From assembly GCA_030647115.1 (NCBI GenBank), contig JAUSJZ010000011.1:1-34667 (forward strand): a stretch of 34,667 bases of DNA, in the 5' to 3' direction. The notes below the pieces were generated by a model. That model saw nothing but the letters and a program-made list of their open reading frames with translations, did no database searches and was not told the origin of the DNA. The translations under genes and the position numbers were made by a program. The stretch's first letter is position 1, and each line of letters starts with the position of its first letter. Source of the stretch: a bacterium. Lineage in GTDB: Bacteria > Patescibacteriota > UBA1384 > CAILIB01 > JAUSJZ01. Below are positions 1 to 6,177 of this stretch, in pieces.

Positions 1-163
1 AGCTGACATCGAGTACTGCCGGTTCAGTAGTAGGACGCCAATCGCCTGACTGACTCAAAGCGGCCGGATCGTTAGATCCAGCCTCGACTTGAACTTCACC
101 ACCGGCACTCAAATCAGTTAGTGTCTCTGGAATTGCTCCAGGTTCTGTTGGTTCGTTGGGCAT
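1..163 (-). CDS. N-terminal part of an unknown acidic protein
   Basis: An ATG at 161-163 opens a reading frame that stays open to the window edge (54 codons). The visible part begins MPNEPTEPGAIPETLTDL and is rich in Pro, Glu, Thr, Ser and Gly, with almost no basic residues and no signal peptide or membrane segment. It looks like a disordered N-terminus; the folded part, if any, lies outside the window. I do not recognise it. No Shine-Dalgarno sequence precedes the ATG, but an AT-rich stretch and a 7-bp palindrome (174-192) do, which is the reason for trusting this start. It is the last gene of the minus-strand group in this window and is separated from the doc-like gene by about 220 bases. 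Confidence 0.5.
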   Translation of the reverse strand, partial: MPNEPTEPGAIPETLTDLSAGGEVQVEAGSNDPAALSQSGDWRPTTEPAVLDVS

Positions 164-173
164 TTTATATAAA

Positions 174-192
174 GAGTGCAATTACTGCACTC
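174..192. promoter_or_regulatory. Palindromic operator-like site before the edge gene
   Basis: GAGTGCA (174-180) and TGCACTC (186-192) form a perfect 7-bp inverted repeat around a 5-nt centre. It lies 10 bases upstream of the ATG at 161-163 and beside an AT-rich TTTATATAAA stretch that could be a -10 box. A dyad of this spacing next to a -10 box is what a dimeric repressor would bind; an RNA hairpin in the leader is the alternative. No run of U follows it on the minus strand apart from TTTATAT, so a terminator is unlikely. The regulator is unknown. Confidence 0.4.
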
Positions 193-194
193 AT

Positions 195-350
195 CTAGCC
201 GGGAATGAGGCCTGTCGACAGAAACAGTACCGAATTGCGACTTAGCGCCAAGGTACTGCCGTTGAGGTTCTGCCAAGCAAGACTCCACCACTCCCAGCCA
301 GGTGACTGAAGTATTACGCCTTCATACTTTCGGTCATCAAAATACCACAC
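195..350 (-). CDS. Candidate 51-residue ORF (GTG start)
   Basis: This open frame runs from GTG at 348-350 to TAG at 195-197. Its composition looks protein-like: it starts VWYFDDRKYEGVILQ and has a Trp-rich centre (GWEWWSLAWQNL). It would sit between the doc-like gene and the edge gene. Evidence against it: there is no ATG, only a weak AGG upstream, and a good promoter match (339-367) overlaps its start. It could instead be untranslated leader or a degraded gene end. No family is recognised. Reported because it fills an otherwise empty 217-base gap. Confidence 0.25.
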   Translation of the reverse strand: MWYFDDRKYEGVILQSPGWEWWSLAWQNLNGSTLALSRNSVLFLSTGLIPG

Positions 351-367
351 AACCTGTCAAAAGTCAA
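339..367 (-). promoter_or_regulatory. Candidate sigma-70-type promoter, minus strand
   Basis: On the minus strand TTGACT (362-367) is followed after exactly 17 bases by TATTTT (339-344). It would start a transcript near 332 with a leader of about 170 nt toward the gene at 1-163. An inverted repeat AAGTAT/ATACTT (309-314 and 324-329) lies just after the predicted start. It is incompatible with translation of the 195-350 ORF from its GTG on the same transcript. Confidence 0.35.
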
Positions 368-380
368 GTACTATTGCCTC

Positions 381-902
381 TTATTTACGTTTGCGACGGT
401 ACCAGTAGATGGGCACCAGCCAAGTCAGGGCGACCCAGATGCGTCGAAAAAGCCCGCGACTTTTAGTTTTAGATCTGTTCGTGGAGTTCTGATAGAGCCA
501 CCAAGTCAGCTTTTTCAGAATCTGTTCGCGCTCACTCGTGGCCGATTGGGCAATATCTACCGCCCACCGGTAAACTCCCTCTTGTTCACTCTCCAGCCAC
601 TGACCGTTCAGATACAAGAAGACCAACAGGGCAGTAGTAGCGATGCGTTTGTTACCGTTAGCAAAGGGGTGATTCTTAATGAGAGCGTAAAACATGACGG
701 CCGCCTTGTCGGCCAAGGTCGGGTAGAGTTCGATTCCGCCATAGGTCGCTTTAGCCAGCGAGAGCGCCGAATCAAGTAGGGCCGGGTTATGCTGTTCAAA
801 CGAAGGAATCGGTTCTTGGTATTCGGTAAAAAAAGATTGGGCCAGACGATGGATGATCTCTCTTGTTAAATCCACCGAGAGATAGACCGTCGCCGTACCC
901 AC
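381..902 (-). CDS. Fic/Doc-family toxin-like protein with C-terminal tail
   Basis: This 173-residue protein has the Fic/Doc core. Residues 78-86 read HPFANGNKR, matching the Doc-type HxFx(D)xNKR active-site loop, and the upstream stretch (ALLDSAL, then YPTLADKAAVMFYALIKN) matches the family. Doc proteins are AMP-transferase relatives; classical Doc phosphorylates EF-Tu as the toxin of a toxin-antitoxin pair. The acidic loop residue that helps hold Mg2+ is Asn82 here, so activity may be altered. After the domain a basic linker (about 141-154) leads to a Trp-rich hydrophobic stretch (155-168) and ends RRKRK, which resembles a membrane-binding or tail-anchor segment and is unusual for Doc. The start is GTG (900-902), with GGAG about ten bases upstream, and abuts the TAA of the small upstream gene. 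Substrate is unknown. Confidence 0.8.
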   Translation of the reverse strand: MGTATVYLSVDLTREIIHRLAQSFFTEYQEPIPSFEQHNPALLDSALSLAKATYGGIELYPTLADKAAVMFYALIKNHPFANGNKRIATTALLVFLYLNGQWLESEQEGVYRWAVDIAQSATSEREQILKKLTWWLYQNSTNRSKTKSRGLFRRIWVALTWLVPIYWYRRKRK

Positions 903-1055
903 TTAACCGTCTCCTAATTTCTTCAACACCTCGCCGTATTCTTTAACAATACGATCTACCGCCGCCTCCACTTTCTTATCAATATCTTTCGGAAGCTCGT
1001 GCTTCACCTTGGTTTTTTGGAACGCATGCTTGCGCTGCTTCTTAGACTTGGGCAT
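903..1055 (-). CDS. Small basic protein, candidate antitoxin for the Doc-like toxin
   Basis: This 50-residue protein starts MPKSKKQRKHAFQK. It has a strongly basic N-terminus and a predicted helical C-terminal half (KVEAAVDRIVKEYGEVLKKL). Its TAA directly touches the GTG of the Doc-like gene, so the two must be co-translated. Small size, position immediately upstream of a Fic/Doc gene and a charged helical composition fit an antitoxin, though it is shorter than Phd (about 70 residues) and I see no clear Phd fold. The start was set at ATG 1053-1055. The frame is open upstream to 1100, but that would lengthen the overlap with cysS; the chosen start overlaps the cysS end by 14 bases. A DNA-binding role is inference. 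Confidence 0.55.
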   Translation of the reverse strand: MPKSKKQRKHAFQKTKVKHELPKDIDKKVEAAVDRIVKEYGEVLKKLGDG

Positions 1056-2415
1056 CGGTCTGTTTAATAATTGAACCCTGTGCTTGGTCAATGACCTCAA
1101 AACCGGCTTCCTTTATTTGCTGCCGTAGTCTATCAGCCTCTTCATACATACCGTCAGCCCGGGCTTGATCTCGCTGTTTATTTAGAGCCAAAACCGCTTC
1201 GGGTATGGTTGACTCCGCTTTAGGTCTCTTAGATTGATTGATTACTCCAAACAACAGCTCATCGGCCCGCCTGATAGTGGCGGCTAAACCGGGCTTAGCT
1301 TCTTTTATATATAGGTGTAGCTCTGCAATAGCTTGAGGATAGTCTAGGTCTTCGCTCACAATCTCTGTTAATTTGTCGATAAAGTCCTTATCGGCCGGGT
1401 CATCGTTGGTATGATTAGCTTTCTCAATCATTCGCAAACGGGCCACCCGTGCCGCCTGCAAGGCCTCCCAGGTGAAATTCTGTTTCTGGCGGTAGTGTGT
1501 CAACAGCACCAGATAACGCAGATCGAGCGGGTCAAAGCCCTTCGCCGTTAAGTCGGTTAGGGTCAGCCCATTACCCTCGCTCTTGCCCATGCGTTTACCC
1601 TCTACTAACAAATGTTCAATATGTAACCAGATTCTGACAAACGGTTGCCCGGTCAGAGCCTCGGTTTGAGCCAACTCGTTCTGATGGTGCGTCGTTAGAT
1701 TATCAATACCCCCGGTGTGGATATCAATGGTATGGCCAAATAGTTTAGTAGCCATGGTCGAACATTCGATGTGCCAACCAGGGAAGCCTTTACCCCAGGG
1801 TGAATCCCACTCCATATCACGGTGACTATTAGGTTGTGAAAACTTCCACAAGGCAAAGTCACTGCTGTTTTTCTTCTCCGGGTTTTTTTCTACTCGGGCG
1901 CCTTCTTTTGAACCAGCCAGATTGAGACGGGCCAACTGACCGTATGTGGCAAATTTACTCGTATCAAAATAAACTCCGTCACTGGTCTGGTAGACAAAAC
2001 CTTTCGCTTCCAGCTGTTGAATAAAGATAATCATATCTGGTACCAGAGCCGTTGCCCGCAAGACGTGATCGGGCTTGATTAGATTAAGGGCTCGATACCC
2101 GGTTTCAAAAATGGCAATAGTCGCAGCGGCAATCTGGTCTGACTTCTTATGCTCTAACTTAGCCTGTTGTTGTAATTTATCTTCACCGGTGTCGGCATCA
2201 GACGTTAAATGACCGACGTCGGTATAGTTGAGCGCCCGTGTGACTTTCAGATTGTTGGCTCTTAACGCCCGTACCAACAGATCATCTACTATATAGGTAC
2301 GCCAGTTGCCGATAGTCGGGGCATTATAAACCGTCGGCCCACAAGTATACAGAGTGAGCCCATGATCTTGGGGTACCGTCTCTAGTTTTTGGGTAGCCGT
2401 GTTGAATAATTTCAT
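1042..2415 (-). CDS. cysS: Cysteinyl-tRNA synthetase
   Basis: This 457-residue class I synthetase charges tRNA-Cys. Length is normal for the family. The N-terminal Rossmann fold starts with CGPTVY (25-30). The zinc ligands expected from the E. coli enzyme are present as Cys25, Cys218, His243 and Glu247. The KMSKS loop is KRMGKSEGN (274-282), a conservative variant. The HIGH-type motif reads TIGN (34-37): the first His, normally part of the ATP-binding site, is Thr. The rest of the motif region (GNWRTYIVDDLL) is family-like, so this looks like a true variant and not a frameshift. The ATG overlaps the recR TGA (ATGA), so translation is coupled. Confidence 0.95.
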   Translation of the reverse strand: MKLFNTATQKLETVPQDHGLTLYTCGPTVYNAPTIGNWRTYIVDDLLVRALRANNLKVTRALNYTDVGHLTSDADTGEDKLQQQAKLEHKKSDQIAAATIAIFETGYRALNLIKPDHVLRATALVPDMIIFIQQLEAKGFVYQTSDGVYFDTSKFATYGQLARLNLAGSKEGARVEKNPEKKNSSDFALWKFSQPNSHRDMEWDSPWGKGFPGWHIECSTMATKLFGHTIDIHTGGIDNLTTHHQNELAQTEALTGQPFVRIWLHIEHLLVEGKRMGKSEGNGLTLTDLTAKGFDPLDLRYLVLLTHYRQKQNFTWEALQAARVARLRMIEKANHTNDDPADKDFIDKLTEIVSEDLDYPQAIAELHLYIKEAKPGLAATIRRADELLFGVINQSKRPKAESTIPEAVLALNKQRDQARADGMYEEADRLRQQIKEAGFEVIDQAQGSIIKQTDAQV

Positions 2416-3026
2416 ATTAATTCTCGTCTTCCTTCTAATGCTCTAACTAACGTGGTCGGATCGGCGTATTCGACATCGCTGCCCATGGGTAGACCACGAG
2501 CGATGCGAGTCACCGCACAACCGCTCTCTAGACCGTCTAGCTGCTCTTTAAGATAGGTGGCAGTTGCCTCTCCCTCAATTGACGGGTTCATGGCTAGTAT
2601 TACCTCAACCGGTTCAGCACTCTGCTGTACCCGCTCTAACAACGTGGTCACTCGTAGCTGTTCGGGGCCAATACCTTCTATCGGTGATAATACTCCACCC
2701 AGAACGTGATATAAACCGTGGTACATACCCGAACGCTCAAAGGCGACGACATCGAGTGAATCTTCAACGACACAGATTAACTCTGATTGTCGTTTGGAGT
2801 TTAGACAGATAGAGCAGAGTTCGGCGTCGGTAATGAGGCCACACCGCTCACAAGCCTGTAACTCTTCGGTGATATTGCTAATTGCCGCCGCTAGCTCTTG
2901 CACGTCGGCTTTGCCTCGCTGCAATAGATAAAAAGTCAGCCGCGAGGCCATCTTAGGCCCCACTCCGGGCAATTTAGAAAAAACCCCAATGAGATCGTTG
3001 ACGCGCTGCGGCAGGATAGAAGACAT
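2412..3026 (-). CDS. recR: Recombination mediator RecR
   Basis: This 204-residue protein has normal RecR length and order: an N-terminal helix-hairpin-helix region (LPGVGPKMASRL, 19-30), a four-Cys zinc finger (Cys59, 62, 71, 74), and a Toprim domain from about residue 82 (ICVVEDSLDVVAFE). RecR works with RecO (and RecF) to load RecA on single-stranded DNA gaps. Here it may also serve recombination of DNA taken up through the pilus and DprA. It heads the recR-cysS-antitoxin-doc group. An extended -10 box lies six bases before its ATG, which suggests a leaderless mRNA. Confidence 0.96.
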   Translation of the reverse strand: MSSILPQRVNDLIGVFSKLPGVGPKMASRLTFYLLQRGKADVQELAAAISNITEELQACERCGLITDAELCSICLNSKRQSELICVVEDSLDVVAFERSGMYHGLYHVLGGVLSPIEGIGPEQLRVTTLLERVQQSAEPVEVILAMNPSIEGEATATYLKEQLDGLESGCAVTRIARGLPMGSDVEYADPTTLVRALEGRRELI

Positions 3027-3032
3027 AAATCT

Positions 3033-3041
3033 ACTGTAGCA
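3033..3041 (-). promoter_or_regulatory. Extended -10 promoter before recR
   Basis: On the minus strand TGC-TACAGT occupies 3033-3041, with six bases between the hexamer and the recR ATG (3024-3026). Transcription starting seven bases after the box would begin at the A of the ATG. No convincing -35 box is seen, as is common for extended -10 promoters. Confidence 0.45.
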
Positions 3042-3062
3042 AAAAAGAATTACAACAGGTTC

Positions 3063-5108
3063 TTACCCTTTCTTCGTTGCCTTTTGTTGCAAATCGGTTT
3101 TGGTCTGCGCCAGATGAGGCAGCTCTTTACCCTCTTTCACAAATTCAGCCACCTTTTTAGCTAGATCTTTCTCGGTTAGACCCCATAAGGCAAAGGTACA
3201 AGCCGGATAACCGGAGCAACCAAAGAAGGTCTTTCTGGTTCTGGTCTTCTTGGCCGTCAATGGTTTACCACAGGAGGGACAGCTAACCCCGACTTCAGTG
3301 ACCACGTTTTGAGTAAACTTACAATCGGGAAAACCGGTACAGGCTTTAAAGCGCCCGAAGCGACCCGTCTTGATAATTAACGGTTTGGTGCAGAGCGGGC
3401 ATTGCTCATCAATCTCTTCATCGGTATTTACTTTGACTATCTCGTCTGTCTTTTTTAAAACAGTCTTAGCAAACGGTTGATAAAAATCACCAATAACCTT
3501 CTGCCATTTCTTCTTACCCTCGGCGACGCTGTCGAGGTCTTCTTCCATATGGGCGGTAAAGTCGACATCCACAATTTTGGGAAAATGCTCACTTAACAGA
3601 TCGATAACCTGTTTACCGACCTCTTGCGGCACCAAGGCCTTACCGTCGCGTTCAATATAGCCCCTAGCATACAGGGTAGAAACGGTCGGAGCGTAAGTTG
3701 AAGGACGGCCGACCCCAGATTCTTCGAGTTGTTTGATGAGGCTGGCTTCGGTAAAACGCGGTGGTGGTTCGGTAAAATGTTGTAGATCGTTCAGTTTAAC
3801 TAAATCAACGGCATCGCCCGTAGCCAGTTTAGGCAGAATAGTCTCACCGGCCTGTTTACCGAGCGCCTTCAAGTAACCCTCAAACAACACCCGCAGACCG
3901 TTGGCCTTGAAGAGATGCTTGTTCGCTTCAATTACTACGGCCGTTATCTTTAATTGGGCCGGCTTCATTTGAGTAGCCACGGTTCGACGCCAGATCATTT
4001 CGTAGAGAGAGGCTTCGTCTTTGCTGACCTTGCCGGCCACTGTCTCGGGCAGGGTACGGACATGAGTCGGTCTAATTGCTTCGTGCGCTTCTTGAGCCGA
4101 TTTCTTGGAAGCGTAGTAAGGGGCCTGATCGGGTACAAACTCATCGCCGTACTCTTTCTGCACTACCGCTCTAATCTCCCGTACCGCCGAAGTGGCTAGT
4201 TGGACCGAGTCGGTACGCATATAGGTAATAAAACCCGCTTCGTATAACTTTTGGGCCGCCATCATGGTTCTCTTGGCGCTGTAGCCTAAAACCCCGGCCG
4301 CTGCCTGTTGTAAGGTGGAGGTTGTCAGCGGCGGGCGCGGACGACGTTGTTGATCGCTCTCTTCAACCGATTTGATCTTCCATTTGGCTTTGGTAACGGC
4401 TTCGATTACCTTCGCCGCCGTCTGTTTATTAGGCAAGAGAGGGTCGGTTGCTTTAGCACCAGCCTGACCTTGATATTGGGCGCTAAAAGAGTTACTGCCT
4501 TTTTTGAGGGCTGCTTCGAGTGACCAGTACTCGACCGGTTTAAAAGCGTCCCGTTCTCGTTCACGATCGACAATGAAACGCAAAGCGACCGACTGCACCC
4601 GCCCGGCCGAAAGCCCCTTATATAATTTCTTCCATAACAACGGCGAAAGAGTGTAGCCCACGAGTCGATCAAGTACGCGCCGACCCTGTTGGGCATCGAC
4701 CAGGTTAATATTAAGTTCACGGGGTTTCTCAATGGCCTCTAATATAGCCGGTTTGGTAATTTCGTTGAAAGTAATGCGCTTCACGACCGCATCTTTATTA
4801 ACATCTGTTAGTACATTGGCGATGTGCCAGGCAATGGCCTCTCCTTCGCGATCAAGGTCAGTGGCCAACCAGATGACAGTTGCCTTCTTGGCTAGCTGTT
4901 TCAGCGCCGTCACCGATTTCTGGGCTTTTTTGGGAATGATATATTCTGGCTCAAAATTATGGTCAACGTCTACCCCCAGTTTTGACTTGGGTAAATCACG
5001 CACGTGACCAAAACTGGCCGTTACCTTATAGTCAGAGCCTAAATAAGATTCAATGGTAGCCGCTTTGGCCGGTGACTCCACAATCACCAAGTTGGTTTTT
5101 GAGTTCAT
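3063..5108 (-). CDS. topA: DNA topoisomerase I
   Basis: This 681-residue type IA topoisomerase relaxes negative supercoils by single-strand passage. The Toprim domain is N-terminal (LVIVESPAKA, 7-16; acidic triad Asp84, Asp86, Glu88 in DLDREGE), with Glu11 conserved. The catalytic tyrosine is Tyr296 in GFITYMRTDS, followed by the conserved Arg298. The C-terminus keeps two four-Cys zinc ribbons (CPLC...CTGFPDC and CPSC...CSGYPAC) and ends in a Lys-rich tail. It is shorter than E. coli TopA (865), mainly through fewer C-terminal repeats. It starts 22 bases after dprA with no clear ribosome binding site. Confidence 0.97.
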   Translation of the reverse strand: MNSKTNLVIVESPAKAATIESYLGSDYKVTASFGHVRDLPKSKLGVDVDHNFEPEYIIPKKAQKSVTALKQLAKKATVIWLATDLDREGEAIAWHIANVLTDVNKDAVVKRITFNEITKPAILEAIEKPRELNINLVDAQQGRRVLDRLVGYTLSPLLWKKLYKGLSAGRVQSVALRFIVDRERERDAFKPVEYWSLEAALKKGSNSFSAQYQGQAGAKATDPLLPNKQTAAKVIEAVTKAKWKIKSVEESDQQRRPRPPLTTSTLQQAAAGVLGYSAKRTMMAAQKLYEAGFITYMRTDSVQLATSAVREIRAVVQKEYGDEFVPDQAPYYASKKSAQEAHEAIRPTHVRTLPETVAGKVSKDEASLYEMIWRRTVATQMKPAQLKITAVVIEANKHLFKANGLRVLFEGYLKALGKQAGETILPKLATGDAVDLVKLNDLQHFTEPPPRFTEASLIKQLEESGVGRPSTYAPTVSTLYARGYIERDGKALVPQEVGKQVIDLLSEHFPKIVDVDFTAHMEEDLDSVAEGKKKWQKVIGDFYQPFAKTVLKKTDEIVKVNTDEEIDEQCPLCTKPLIIKTGRFGRFKACTGFPDCKFTQNVVTEVGVSCPSCGKPLTAKKTRTRKTFFGCSGYPACTFALWGLTEKDLAKKVAEFVKEGKELPHLAQTKTDLQQKATKKG

Positions 5109-5130
5109 AACTAATTTAAATTAACAGTTC

Positions 5131-6177
5131 TTAAGAGTCTGACAAGAGCGTCACCGTTCCGCCGGGTTCACGCCGCACTATCATATCGACTTCGGCCTCT
5201 TGTATCAGTTGCCAAAATTGAGCCGGTCCTATATTTAGGTTAGCAAGAATACTTTCAGGCTCAAAACAACCGCGCTGCAAAACACTAGCTAAAGCGCGAT
5301 ATTTTAGAGGGAGCGACTGTACTTGGGGTCGGACATTACAGAACTGAAACCAATCCTCATAATTACAGATAGTGACAGCCCCGGCCGCAATGAGTTGATT
5401 GGAGTAGGCGGCGCTTACTCTGGTAATATCGGCCGGCAGAACAGCCAATGATTTGCTCTGATTCAGGGCATACTCGGCCGTTTTTCTAGTACCAGATTTA
5501 ACGGCCGCCTCTGGTATAAATAGCCAATCAGCCATCGCCGCCATTAACCGGTTGCGCCACCAGAAGTGTAATTTGCACGGTTTGGCCACAGACCAGTATT
5601 CGCTTAAGATCATGGCTCGACCCTGCTTAACCCATTCCTCCAATTCAGCCCGGTGACCAGCGGGATAAATATTGGCCACTCCAAACGGCACCACCGCTAC
5701 CACCCGACCACCGGCGCTGATAGCTGCTCGCAAGGCCAACATATCGATACCATAGGCTAAACCGGAGACCAATACTCGCTCCCGTGACACCAAACGCACT
5801 AATTTCTCGGTCTGTGTCTGTGCGTATTGACTGGGTCGCCGCGGCCCCACGACTACCAGATAAGGACCCGCAATTAATGGCCCCCGCTGCCAGAGCGCCA
5901 GTGGCTTAGGGTCAGCTTCAGACCAGTAATCGGTCAACCAATTTTCGGCTATAAATTGGAATTGCGGCCGAGCATGGCGGTAAACCAGACTTAACCGCTC
6001 AATTTCCGGTAAAATGCTGTGCAACCAATTTTGCTGCGGCCAGTGCGGTAAAACTTTACCCTGACCAATGAGCGCCAATTCTGACCGTGGCACCTTAGCG
6101 ATTACTTCTAAAGCCAGCCCCGGGTTGCACGTACTGGCGTGCAATAAGACAAATTCAATTAGACCTATCTCTTCCAC
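5131..6177 (-). CDS. dprA: DprA/Smf-family DNA-processing protein
   Basis: This 348-residue protein is a DprA homologue. In transformation DprA protects incoming single-stranded DNA and loads RecA. An N-terminal SAM-like region (about 1-90) precedes the Rossmann fold. Recognisable motifs are VVGPRRPS (109-116, where GSRxPS is usual), VSGLAYGID (137-145), SEYW (192-195), FWWRNRLMAAM (205-215, for FPxRNRIIAGL) and EAAVKSGT (223-230). The C-terminal part (about 283-348) looks like the DprA winged helix. The sequence is more divergent than most. It overlaps the mfd-like gene by 13 bases, so the two are probably expressed together. Confidence 0.9.
   Translation of the reverse strand: MEEIGLIEFVLLHASTCNPGLALEVIAKVPRSELALIGQGKVLPHWPQQNWLHSILPEIERLSLVYRHARPQFQFIAENWLTDYWSEADPKPLALWQRGPLIAGPYLVVVGPRRPSQYAQTQTEKLVRLVSRERVLVSGLAYGIDMLALRAAISAGGRVVAVVPFGVANIYPAGHRAELEEWVKQGRAMILSEYWSVAKPCKLHFWWRNRLMAAMADWLFIPEAAVKSGTRKTAEYALNQSKSLAVLPADITRVSAAYSNQLIAAGAVTICNYEDWFQFCNVRPQVQSLPLKYRALASVLQRGCFEPESILANLNIGPAQFWQLIQEAEVDMIVRREPGGTVTLLSDS

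Noticed and set aside
1056-1100. Longer N-terminus for the small candidate antitoxin
   Set aside because: It would overlap cysS by a further 45 bases and adds a sequence unlike the rest; the ATG at 1053-1055 gives a compact gene.
2412-2414. UGA recoded as glycine (code 25), as in some CPR lineages
   Set aside because: TGA ends recR, rplU, pilD and others at the expected protein ends, and no conserved protein here carries an internal TGA.
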